A stretch of 64,000 nucleotides of DNA from Tubulanus polymorphus (Eukaryota; Nemertea; Palaeonemertea; Tubulaniformes; Tubulanidae), in NCBI RefSeq assembly GCF_964204645.1, contig NC_134028.1:5616501-5680500 (forward strand). Direction: 5' to 3'. Every line of letters begins with the position of its first letter. Within the stretch, counting starts at the first letter, position 1. The notes beneath the pieces are model-generated. The model was not told the origin of the DNA and did no database searches. It saw nothing but the letters and a program-made list of their open reading frames with translations. Position numbers and translations under genes: made by a program. Positions 53,291-64,000 of this stretch are shown here, piece by piece.

Positions 53291-54126
53291 GTCAGTGGTG
53301 ACCCTGTCCTAGATGTTGAAAATATATATGGAAAAATTTTAGAATTTAGATGGTATGTAAAATGTATATGGATTTTCGATGTTATTGTATAGGCCTGAGT
53401 TGAAATTAGTTACTTCCAATGTATTTCCCTTCAATCAAACTCAACAATTGCTAATGAAAACGCACAATGAAGTTTCGATAACTGCTCATTTATCCATTGC
53501 TAAATCGGGCGAATATTGACGTTATAATTTAATCGTATCAGAAAGACAAAGGTGCGCGCTCTACTCGTTTGCGTTTCGCCGATGCTACCGATATATCGCG
53601 TTTTGAAGCCGATGCAGGCTTTACTCGAACACGGAACTACGGCGTATTAATTATCGTTATTTCAATTTGCGTTCCCGTCATATCGTCTCTCTGCGCGAAA
53701 ATGGTCGTTTTTCAATCTGAATTCAACAGATATACGTAACGATGAATCGTGCCCGTCGTTAAAAAAACAATACCGATTCCGTTTTAGTCTATACGGACAT
53801 AAAAGGTTGTTGTCCGCGTGCCAGTTGAATCCTTTCCAAATCTGACTTGTACGGCGCGCTCGCGAGCACTATCTCGGCTTAATGTAGTGAATAATTAAAT
53901 ACCTTTATAGAGGGGGACTTCAAAGAGTTTGGCGTTGTTCGTCGTCATGACGACGCGGGGCGAAGTTGCCGCCGCGCCAGGAACAAGATTATCATCGGCG
54001 GGGTGCCTTTGTCGAACAACGGATGGCGGTACGATCAGGGATCGTCGGTCGACGATCGCATCGATCCGTTCATTCAAAAACATATCCTAAATACGCGGAA
54101 CTCACGCGCACGCTCGAGTGAAATCT

Positions 54127-54753
54127 AAGGTGGCCACTTACCAGGTTCCACAGTTTTGAGTTTGAGTTAACTCCGAGTTGAAATCAGTTCATTTTCAACG
54201 AGTAAACTGTAAAGTCAAATTTAACTCAGAACTGTGGAACTGGATCCTGGGTCCAGTTTGACAGTTCCGAATGAATTCCGATTTGACTCTGAGTTGAAAC
54301 ATTGATTATGAACTAATTTCAACTCAAGAGTTATCTCCAACTCACAACTGTGGGACTGGATCCGGGGTCCAGTTCGACAGTTCCGAATCAATTCCGATTT
54401 TTTACTCTTGAGTTGAAACATCGATTATGAACTAATTTCAACTCAAAGAGTTAACTCCAACTCACAACTGTGGAACCGAGTCCTGGATATCGGGGAGAAG
54501 TCGGGAATTTTCTTTGCTTTAAAAAAGTCGAGGAATAATCAGGGAATTTTGAAAAAAAAGAGCTTGAAATTAGGGAAAAGTCAGGAAAATTTGTTGAGAT
54601 TGTTAGATCATGTGTATGATCAAACAGTTTCTATGTTTTACGTATTTTACTGTGTTAATTGATAGAATTCTGAGCGGATCAAGTCAGGGAAAACAACGTG
54701 CATGTCAGGCAATAGTGAGGGAAAAAGTGAGTCAAATAGAAGTGGCCACCCTG
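54127..54753. mobile_element. hAT-like element with internal 116-120 bp tandem repeat
   Basis: GGTGGCCACTT at the left and AAGTGGCCACCCTG at the right form inverted ends. Inside, a unit beginning AACTGTGGRACTGGATCC is tandemly repeated at 54230, 54346 and 54466 (partial). No gene inside. Confidence 0.5.
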
Positions 54754-55082
54754 AAAATGCATTTATCAGGATTCTTACGGGTTGGAAATGTTTGGAAAAT
54801 GGGAATTTCTATATGCCTAATGTCCTTACTAAACATTTCATAACAAACTTTATGAAAACACTTTGTCGATGGTATTGATAATTGGCACTTATTCTACATT
54901 GCCTGTTCTAGGTCGGCGATGTGTAGTTTAGTTTTATGGAAAAGGTCATGAAAAATTTAAGGAAAACGAAATTGGGAAACTGTAAATATCTTCTTTGATA
55001 ATACCGAAATACTCAGGGGCATTAATTAGTGGAAAGGTGACGTGAAATGCTAGGCTTTTTTACTGAAAATAGATTTCCGATA

Positions 55083-55268
55083 CCGTGGAGCCTCCTTATA
55101 ACAAACTCACATACAATGACTGATCAGATGTAACAAACTAAGAAATTTGTCCCTAAGTAATAAGGCAAGTTATCTAATTTTATACTGAAAACAACTAAAT
55201 ATTGGGTCGTAGGCCTTCAAAACAGATGTTCTAACCCCTGCCGTTCATTGTAATGAGTTTCCACTGTA
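55083..55268. mobile_element. Degraded Tc1/mariner-pogo type MITE
   Basis: CCGTGGAGCCTCCTTATAAC at the left and a reverse-complement match (ATTGTAATGAGTTTCCACTG) at the right resemble the intact copy at 1699-1874. Confidence 0.5.
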
Positions 55269-55299
55269 GGCCTGTATCGACATTTGTGAAATAATCCAC

Positions 55300-55435
55300 G
55301 ATCACATGGAAACGGATTTAGCCCGGGCCAAATTGGCATGAATCTGGCCCGAGTCAAATTTGGTCCGCTGCATCGGCCTAATCTGGCCTGGGCCAATAAT
55401 GCTTGCGTGATCGCGGCTAACACAAGACCGGTACC
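55300..55435. repeat. 'GGGCCAAATT' repeat, copy 1
   Basis: Repeated GCCCGGGCCAAATTGGCATG-like motifs; a related stretch lies at about 57390-57660. Family unknown. Confidence 0.4.
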
Positions 55436-57271
55436 ATGCGAGGACAATTGTGCCAGAAGCCTGAATTTTCAAAAAACAATTTCTCGATTATAAATTTAGT
55501 TCACTATCGGAAAAGTGAAGACGTAGAAGATAAGAACTTCTTTCTTCGCATTGAACTGAAAGCTGTCATCATCCATTATCAAATCGAATTAGACTCGGGA
55601 CTGAATTTCACGGTCACAATTTGTCCGAATTAGTTACCGAAGAAAAGACAGAATATTTCCAAACTAAGCGTCGAGGGAGGAAGAACCGTCAGACATGCTA
55701 CGCGTTGATCGCGACGCGAGCGCTAATTATTTTTTCCCTGTCGTCGTCGTAAATAACGTCAAGTTGTTTGCATAATAAACGAAGTGGTTGATTAAACCGA
55801 ATTCGATGTTACTCGTTAAGGAAGTATCTTATCGCGCGATACCGTCGTCGTCGTGCGGACGGACGGGTCGTACGGATGCGGTCGCGGCGCGCGAGATGAC
55901 TCAATTCGGTTTATATCCCGCTCGCTAGATCGTTACGAAAACGGCGCTAATTTACGACCTCTTCGAACGCAGCTAATTCCGTCAACGATTCTAATTACTC
56001 GTTCGGCTCGTTTGAAGTTGCGCCCGAGCAAAATTTTCTCGACACATTTTTGAAACATTTTTTTGAATTAGGTTGGCCGCTTCCCGCCTGGTTTACAAAT
56101 CCTCTGTGTTTTCCTTGTGATAATTCCCTCGTGAATCAGGGAAATTTCTAGATTTGAAATGTTACGATTCATTTATTCATTTTTCATTGAATCATGTATT
56201 GATAAAGAACTAAGAAACAATAAGATCATCTGAATTCCCTTCCAGGTTTTGCAGGTTTTTGGTGAGAGTTGGTGAAATATTTTATGAGTTTTACCTGATT
56301 TTTATGAGTTTTCCAGGTCATTGGCCAAACTGATTATTAATTATCTTTGCATCTTGGTATATATTAATATATATAAAAATATGTCTATATATGTGTATAC
56401 TCCGAAAATTCATGAATTTTTATGAAACCTAAGGAAATTTAGCATCTCGTGTCACGGCAGATTTATACGGTTTCTCATTTAGAAAAATCTTCTATTTTGA
56501 GCGTTTGATGAGGGAGAACTTCTCAACGGAAAGTTTACTGAAACTTGTTTTTAGACGACGAAAATCTATATCTCAAACTTTCAGACAATTTGAAGCGTTG
56601 TTTTGATATGGCTTCGGTATAATCATCATTTCTATTCTGACCTATACAATAAGGCGCACGTCTTAGATTCATTATTCGGAAGGAAGCCTCTTAAATTTCT
56701 TGAAAACGCACCACTTTGTGTCGCATCGTGTCAACAGGCACCAATCTGTTGTTTCACACGCCTACTTTACCTATGTCAATTTGACTTGAATTGATATATC
56801 GGCTCTCAATACAATATCTTAACATTAAGTAAAGTTTGTTCTCATACTCTGAAGCTGTCGTTAGTTCGATATGTTGTTGATATGAAATGTTATATCTTGA
56901 ACATTGTCAACGACCCTAGCCTGACTGACTGGCTAATATAACAGATAGTCGTCAAGTTTGAAACTAGCTCCGTAGTCTGAAAATAGCTTCATTCTATTTT
57001 CATGACAATATGCATTGACGGTTAACACTCCCCTTAATATAACTGTGGTTTGTGGTTTAGAAAACTTTATTATCTAGAAATGTTGAGCAAACCATTCAAT
57101 ATTCGGTAAATGTTCGATCCTACAAACAAGCGGTATACACAAAATGGCAGCCTTTTCAGCCGCAGAAATTAGGGTTTAGTGTCAAGAGAGTTAGTATCTC
57201 GAGGGGTCGGGTATATATTATTAGGTTAAGATTCGGATGATAAGTAGTGCAAAAGTTGTGGTTCCGGTAGT

Positions 57272-57350
57272 TGACCTTGTTAGCTCAGGTGGTTAGAGCG
57301 CACTGCGTTGGTAAATCTAACATCTTCCTACTGATTGTTCCGATTTGACT
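57272..57350 (+). repeat. tRNA-derived SINE head or tRNA relic
   Basis: TTAGCTCAGGTGGTTAGAGC matches a tRNA D-arm/A box. The anticodon region and a weak B box (GTTCCGATTTGA) follow, but the acceptor and T stems do not pair properly, so a working tRNA is unlikely. Confidence 0.55.
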
Positions 57351-57389
57351 GAATTTTCGTGCTTATTAGTCGCGATCATACAGATACAA

Positions 57390-57660
57390 TTTGGACTGGG
57401 TCAAAATGGGCCAAAAGACAAATTTGGGCCATGCATATTAGAGGGCGCATTCACAAGCAAACCACTCACTCAATACTAAACAATGCTCAAAAAGTGAAGT
57501 GAGTCACTTCCGGAACCGGTGGCAATGATTTGGCGTGGGCCTCGTACGAAGTATTTAGTAGGGCCAAACAGGCATGGGCCCATGTGAACAGTTGTTCCGG
57601 GCCTGATTTGGCGGATGCCAAATTTTGCCCAGGCCAAAAGTGTTCGTCTGATCTCGGATA
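57390..57660. repeat. 'GGGCCAAA' repeat, copy 2
   Basis: Several GGGCCAAA/GGCCAAAA motifs in a diverged arrangement related to 55300-55435. Confidence 0.4.
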
Positions 57661-58064
57661 TATAATTACATCGTTTAAGACGTGCAGCCTCAACAAATAA
57701 CCTCCCTGTTTTCATTCTGCTATATTTCTATTTGGAACAATTATCGGAAAGAATGAAGAACGACATTTTATTTCATTATCTATCGCTCAGTCGATGCAGC
57801 GCCATAATTGATGATCTCGTGGACTCAGTCGAATGCTTTTTGCGTATCCAATATCTTCCGTCGCCGTCGTCGTCGTCAACGCCGTGGAATATTGCATCAT
57901 TTAGCTTTGATCATTATCCGTAGTCCTCCTCCGTCATCGTCATCATAATACTGCAGGCGAATACCGAGCTCTGTCTCATCGTAGGAATAAAAAAACCATA
58001 CGTACTCGACACTTGCGTACGACTCCTTCATTCCTCCTCAAAACTCATTCTAAATGGAAAATGC

Positions 58065-58425
58065 ATTGAAACTTTGCAAGGTGCTTGAAACTTTCTTAAA
58101 GTTGAGCAAAATGTCCAGAACTCCTTCACGTTTGAGAAATAGGCAATTAGAAATTTTTTTATTAAACTAAAGACCTAAATTGGTAGTGTTGGCATAAGAT
58201 TTTTTTTACGTAAGGCAGTTGCCAAATTAGAAATTTAGTTTACTTAGTGTAAAGGATAAAAGTTTGCTTAGGAAACCACTGCATAAATGGTTAACTGAGA
58301 TAAACAGTACCGGTTTAGAAGGAGTCTATGGTTATTGGAATATGAAAGTGATGCAGACAGACACTTCCTCGAAATTTGAAATTTTCTCCTTGAAAACTCC
58401 TTATATCCAGGAATGACTGATCTGT
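58065..58425 (+). repeat. Dispersed repeat family, long copy 2
   Basis: Diverged partner of 52915-53290, with the same motif order ending in CTCCTTATATCCAGGAAT. Confidence 0.75.
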
Positions 58426-58929
58426 AGTGACTCGGTAACATATTTTGACGGGGATAATTACTCAATATTGTATAACTACGTCAAAAGTGACGTTAGGAGG
58501 GATGCGTACACGAGCCATGCACGCACGAAAGGATATTAAATCTCGTTTCGTCGATTTTGTCATCATCGTCCTCATCATCGCGCGGCTACTAGAGAGAAAA
58601 TCGACGAAATTTCATTATTTATATAACGTTTGCCGGCGCCGCGTCGTGAGAGACTGCTGTGGTTCGGAGGAACGGGGCTGAACAACTGCCCGCAGGTCTC
58701 GCAGCCGTACGTAGCTCAATTTCTATGCAAATCGTCGTCGCGGACAAAGACAACGCCGCCCGACGTTGAGTAAATAGAATTTGCGGTAACGACGAAAATA
58801 GCAGACGCTTCAAAGTTAAAAAGAGCGATATCCGATATTGCTGATGTTACAATCGGATCTGTCGTCTAATTCGATGATCGGTCGGTCGAAATAAACATTT
58901 TCCGAAATTAGTTTGTTCTGGGACTCTTT

Positions 58930-59205
58930 CGAGGCGGCCGTCGACTTGGAAAACCTGGAAAACTCAGGGAATCTAAAGAAATTCAGGGACAACTCGGGGA
59001 ATTTGACAAATTTTTCCAAAAACCTGGGAAAACTGGGGGAATTTAAATAATCTTATTAACCACATGTTTCTTAATTAATACAGGATTCTTTGAAATTAAT
59101 GAATTGTAAGATTCTAAACCAAGAAATTCCTTGGGATCAACTATGAGAATTTTGTGTTCTAACATGGAAAAATCAGGGAAGTTGTAAATTGGTGACCACC
59201 CAGTT
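58930..59205. repeat. hAT-like repeat fragment
   Basis: Contains AACTCAGGGAATC, GGGAATTTGACAAATTTT and a terminal GGTGACCACCCAG, related to the fragments at 48941 and 54127. Confidence 0.45.
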
Positions 59206-59335
59206 ATTATTCTGATGATTTTTTCACTATCCAGTTTAAGCACTTTATTTGGCCATGCAGTTATAGCCCAAAGAAAATTTAGCTCTGGCACCACCGTTAT
59301 AAAACTTTCCTTTAAGCTAAAATTTGACTATAACC

Positions 59336-59378
59336 TAATAGTCATCTTCAGGAACTACTTGTCTGAAGATGACTATTA
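59336..59378. repeat. Perfect 16-bp hairpin
   Basis: TAATAGTCATCTTCAG and its exact reverse complement are separated by an 11-nt loop. Confidence 0.65.
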
Positions 59379-61437
59379 CTAGAAGGTAATTTTGAGTTGA
59401 CCCTTCTATTGAATCCTCAAAGCAGTTACTATAACGAATGATTTTGGACGAATTAATGGTTATTTGATAGAAAATGGAAGTTTTTTAGATTAGGATTCTT
59501 GTTGGTATTTCTAATCCGCGGGCGGGACAGGCGATATTACGGAGCGATGGCCGATGAATAGTCGGAGGACGACGGACGGATCGGTTGTTCAGCGCCGTCG
59601 CCGTCGCTAATAGCGCTCGGCGGCGTGACAGATTCGAGGCGTAATGATTTATAGAGGTAGATCTACCCGGATGATACGACCGGCGCAAAGTGTTTGATTT
59701 ATATAAGTCTGATACGCGTCTAAACATCCGTGCGAGTAATGGAATGTCCTCTCCCTCTCTCTCTGTACAGATGAGTCAGTAACAGATTACGCAGCAATGG
59801 CAGTTAGCGATGCATTCATGGGTGACATTGTTCCACACACACACGTTCGTCTCTATACAAAAACGTGTAATCAATGATCTGACGGAAAAGATGTCTTAAT
59901 CCATCAATATAAACGCCTACGGCGGAATCGGATATCGGCGGCACGCTCGGGTGGACGGGTGGAGGAGATGCGAAATCGATGTCTGATCAGTTTTCGTATC
60001 ATCGTCTCATATATCATATACATCACTCGCTGTCACTTGTTAATTGCGTCGTGTTTTTGAACGGAAAACGGATCGTATTCAACGCGGCGGTTGATCGTAG
60101 GGATCGCGTTTGTTTCACAGAAGATTTACTTTTCGATAGGTGCGGATCTATATTCGGGGAGGGGCGCACCCCGAAATAAGGCATATCGTGTATGAGGGCG
60201 CTCCGAAAGAGTGTTCATTGGGAAAAAATAAACTCATTTTTGGAAACACAGAGATCAAGCTTATGAATTTAAACTTCTTTAGGTATCGGTTTAATACATT
60301 TAATTTCGCCGTAACATTTCTGGGCAACTTGAAATTTTTAGTAGCCCCCTGCACCCTCCCCTTGGATCTGCTGTAAATCTTTATTCTGGTTTCTCAACCA
60401 TTTGTTAATCTTCATTCTGGGTAACCTAACATAAATACTCTGTATGCATTTTTGCTTATACTCATATTCGAATAGATCACCTGATACTAGTGCTTACAGC
60501 TGATTGGTTGACCTTACAGTACCCCTGTACCCCTTGATAAAGAATAACTTCAAGTCATCAACTTGCTTAAGATTCATTTAGTATCTGATCACGAAAGTTC
60601 TTTTCTGACATCTACCTCAGGAATTAAGAAGAAATTAACATGTTTCATTCTGAGGGATGCTTAGCATTTGGAGGATATCGCAGAGAATGTCCCTTGACTG
60701 TAGTTGCTCATTATAGCCATGATAATGAGATTCTGACATAAGCGCACTTAAGAGCTGGCTTTACTGACCTGAAACTTAAACGCCGTACAGCCCTACAAGT
60801 GCACTTATGTCGTATCATCTCTTACTGTCTCTCTGGATGTTATTATCGACAGTGTATATGTCCCCACTAATTGAATGGTAACAGGTGTGGCTAGCTTGTA
60901 TACGTCGTTAGAAATAGGGAGGCAAAAATTACTCTCTTCCACCGTGACTTGACATTTAGACGTCTGAAAAAAAGTCACAAAGGATTTCTCATCTGCGCCG
61001 TATTTATAGAAGTTCCGCATTCGGCCTCATAAGAAACGAGGTTTTCCTACAATGCAACACTAATGCATGATAGCTGTTTCGTGGCTGGGGGACCTGTTTC
61101 AGTCAATTAATGGCATGCGTTTGTTCAATAATCTTGACTCACCCACATTTCAGATAGTTTCACATCAAACGTTCGTACTGCTTTCTATCAATAAACCTTT
61201 CCTATCGTCATTAGCGTTCTCTCTGCTCTTGCGCGTTTTTTTTTTCGCTGCGGCAATCGTGACATTTCCACTTTGACAGCGTCTTGACGTTCGGCTTCGT
61301 GAATATTGGATACGCGGATGAAGGCTGATGTTTCTTTTATGACGACTGTTATTTAGAACGGGAATTGCTCCACAGAGGCGATAAGGATAGTATCACGATT
61401 GCATGTCATTCCTCCAGTATTGAGCTATGGTCTTTAA

Positions 61438-61946
61438 CAGGGTTTCCAGCGGTCCTTCCAAGTCCTTCTTTGTCCTTCTTTCGGAAAAAGTTTGTGGACA
61501 AATATCACCTTCGTTCTTATTTTTGACTCCAAGTCCTTCCTTTTGATAAAAAAAAGTCTGTCAAAATTTGATTTTTATGTATTTTCGCGCTCAATTTTGT
61601 CGCAAATTCGACTGTTGAAGTATTTTATTGCTCAGGCCTGGTAATTCAGTTGTCAGTTAGATTGAATATACATGTAAGTGTTATAGAATTACCCTGAAAT
61701 AGTTCTGTGGTATTTTGTAAGATAAATTACTATGTTCTATGAAAATAAAATCAATCAATCAAATGACTGGTCTACACGGCTATAGCATTCCGGCAAAGGC
61801 ATTGTGAAAATGCTCCCTTATAGGCCCTCATTTTACTGGAAATTACTTCTTTCTGAGTCAAAAAGTCCGTCCTTTTGGGGTTGAAATTGCTGAAAAGGTC
61901 CTTCTTAGTACTTCTTTTTACCCTGGCCTTACCACTGGAAACCCTG
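61438..61946. mobile_element. 509-bp MITE with TTTAA target duplication
   Basis: Inverted ends CAGGGTTTCCAGCGG and the reverse complement of CCACTGGAAACCCTG (one mismatch) are flanked on both sides by TTTAA (61433-61437, 61947-61951). No ORF of note. The sub-terminal regions are both rich in GTCCTTC-type motifs. Confidence 0.75.
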
Positions 61947-62155
61947 TTTAATGTCTTTTATTCAGTTTTAAAGACCAAAATGGTCTATTTTATAGCCAGA
62001 CACACCAAGGTCAGGGCAGAGTTTCTTCACTCAGATATTGAAATAGTATAGTAACCCTGCCCAAATACGTATATGCCAGTTGCAGGAATTTGATTCTAAT
62101 AACAATGCCAAGCGATTTTCAGAAATCATTTCTCAGAAGACACTGCAAAGATACT

Positions 62156-62394
62156 GAACAAAATCCACAGTCGACGATTTTGCGATTTATTTTCCCGACG
62201 GTTTTGAGTTTTGACTAAACTTCATCATCAGAGAAACCGAAATAACATAATAATGGTATACAGTAGTTTGAAAATATAGACGTTGAACTACAGCGTACCA
62301 TTATTATGTTATTCTAGTTTTTCGGGTGATGAGATTTAGTCAAAACTTCAAAACTGTCAGAAAATAAATTGCGAAATCATAGTGGGTTTTGTTC
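62156..62394. repeat. 239-bp foldback (inverted repeat with arms of about 115 bases)
   Basis: Left arm GAACAAAATCCAC... is the imperfect reverse complement of the right arm ...GTGGGTTTTGTTC, and the best-matching inner part is AATAACATAATAATGGTA. Looks like a foldback transposon. Confidence 0.7.
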
Positions 62395-62491
62395 ATTAAC
62401 TCTGAATACAGAGATCAATATCAGTCCACCAGTCATACCACAAATAATAAACTAGTGTATTACATCGTTATAATAGTGCTTTACAATACTG

Positions 62492-62492
<1 letters not shown>

Positions 62493-62545
<53 letters not shown>
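62493..62545. repeat. (TA)n microsatellite, 53 bases
   Basis: Uninterrupted alternating TA. Confidence 0.97.
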
Positions 62546-62547
<2 letters not shown>

Positions 62548-64000
62548 CAGAAAAAATTATTTGAATTTTTATTGGCGATTATAACAGGTAGTTATAGAAA
62601 ATGCGACGCGTTGCGAACATTGCCGACTAAATGATCAACGAAATGATCGCGCGTTTATTTCATGATAAAAACTACTAAAGCAATAAACGTAACTGTGAGA
62701 AACCTCGCGATCAGTCGGTAATAACTGTAATTTCATTATCGTTCATTTCTCAATTCACAGTTCGCAATAATACGCAGCTGTATGTGTATATGAAATTACA
62801 CTAGGCCTTGTAGTCGTTCACTCAGATTTTCATGTATTATATTCAATGATATCAGTCGATGGCTCTCAAACTGTGAATTCAAATTCTCTATCGGTTCTCG
62901 CGGATTTTTTCTCGCTCGTTTGAAAGTACTTAAGTAGCGATATAGAAAATCCTTAACGCATTCCGTAATTGTGTCTTATCGCGGGCACCGCACGAGTAGT
63001 TATCGCATTTTTATGCCTAGATTTATTTCAATGTCGATGTTTTGTGATTTTCTCTTTTTCGAGAGGTTTTACGCCTTCAATTTCTGGAATATTCATTTTC
63101 AAAGATTTTTACACGCATGTATTTAAAGATATTATTAACCCTCTACTTTCCAAGCCCTCAAATATGGTGACAAGTTAGAACTTCGCACTGTGTTGCAAAT
63201 ATGAACTGATAGACAGAATGGACGTATAAACAGTAGTTAATACGTCCATGATGTACCCAAGAAATCAGTGCCTAGTTTCTGGATATATACCCAAACTCTG
63301 TTATCTGGATTAAAATCATTGTAATTCAGCCTCTTGCATCCTCATTACGTCTCAGACCAGATCGAAATTATTGAAACATGACTCAGTGGTCAACAACTGT
63401 ACAGGGATTATGGATATGTATTTATCAAAGTCATCTGTCGAGATCTCAGATAATATGAATACATTGTGCTGCATTCTAGTTATAATTCAGAAATGAAAGA
63501 TTCTCAATTTCCATTCGTTAAACGCATCGCGACCTTTCATCGAAGTTGATTTCAGGCGTATTGACATCGAATTACTTTTCAGAGGGAGATATCGACGACA
63601 TCGGCGGGTTCTGATTTGATTGACCAGTCGTCCAGATCGGTCTTACTAGGTCGAGAGACAGGGGGAGGGGGCGATAATGAGAGGAGACTCGGTGACGATG
63701 TATCTAATATCGCGTATCATCACCTCGTAAACCACGCCTCATCGTCGTGCCTACGTTTATTGTATTATTACGAACGTGATTCAGTTTTTCAGCCCGCGGG
63801 GCGCTCCCCGCTGACGCTAATGTCTTCCGTCTAAACATTCTCTCATCATCCTCGTCGTCGTCGTCGGGGATGAAATCTCGTGGATGATGTAATAACGGAT
63901 CGGTGTCGTCGTGTAAAAATGGCGCGATTGATTTTTCATCTCTCTCTCGCGTGCACGTACACATACGCCGTACCGTCATAAGCTACGTACGTCGTTCATT

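Larger units (their letters stand above)
48904..64000 (+). other. About 15 kb without recognisable exons (probable STOX intron)
   Basis: No ORF in this stretch resembles a known family and no STOX continuation exon was seen. It is AT-rich and repeat-laden, but interrupted by CpG-rich, apparently non-repetitive blocks at about 53540-54120, 55660-56045, 57740-57925, 58480-58815, 59500-60180 and 63540-64000. These could be enhancers or unrecognised exons. Confidence 0.45.

Noticed and set aside
53895-54083. 62-codon minus-strand ORF in a CpG-rich block
   Set aside because: Non-repetitive and base-rich, but no domain or splice partners recognised; kept only as part of the CpG-rich block.
57272-57350. 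Functional tRNA gene
   Set aside because: A box is good, but acceptor and T-arm pairing fail and the B box is degraded.
63704-63979. 91-codon minus-strand ORF with an acidic run
   Set aside because: The Asp/Glu run comes from a simple TCG/TCC-rich stretch; no conserved motif.

Overview
The window is nuclear DNA from an animal. Genes are split by GT..AG introns with frame-consistent junctions, and several have AATAAA signals and promoter-like TATA or ETS/YY1 motifs. AT-rich spacers are full of small inverted-repeat transposons. Wnt8, a clip-domain serine protease, ShK-type domains, a storkhead-box gene and ABAT together fit a marine bilaterian invertebrate; a lophotrochozoan such as an annelid, mollusc or brachiopod is my best guess. 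The species cannot be fixed from the sequence alone. All gene models below were built by hand from exon phase and splice sites.

Layout. 62-1967 (-): clip-domain trypsin-like protease, cut by the window start. 2314-4236 (-): NTHL1, the base-excision DNA glycosylase. It is head to head with PRPF31 (5330-9194, +), a U4/U6 snRNP splicing factor, and the shared spacer carries ETS and YY1-type sites. 9943-11212 (-): MPC2, mitochondrial pyruvate carrier. 11931-13437 (+): secreted chymotrypsin-family protease with GDSGGA in place of GDSGGP. 14948-22342 (+): Wnt8, six exons, with a 4.2 kb second intron. 24481-26559 (+): a small type I membrane protein whose extracellular part is an AroQ-type chorismate mutase domain. 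27129-28490 (-): intronless type II membrane protein resembling GH130/GH43 beta-propellers. 29392-30515 (+): secreted protein with two ShKT domains and a likely 5-nt microexon. 32155-37100 (+): GTPBP1. 39947-46432 (-): ABAT, mitochondrial GABA transaminase, 13 exons. 47597 to beyond 48903 (+): the first two coding exons of a storkhead-box (STOX) gene. The remaining 15 kb appears to be STOX intron or other non-coding sequence, with a 40-bp minisatellite, several MITEs and CpG-rich blocks.

The genes do not form one pathway. NTHL1, PRPF31, MPC2, GTPBP1 and ABAT are conserved intracellular housekeeping or metabolic genes. The two proteases, the ShKT protein, Wnt8 and the chorismate mutase-like protein are secreted or cell-surface products. 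The strongest candidate for something little described is the chorismate mutase-like protein. Animals have no shikimate pathway, yet this gene has animal-style introns, a signal peptide, a C-terminal membrane anchor and most AroQ active-site residues.
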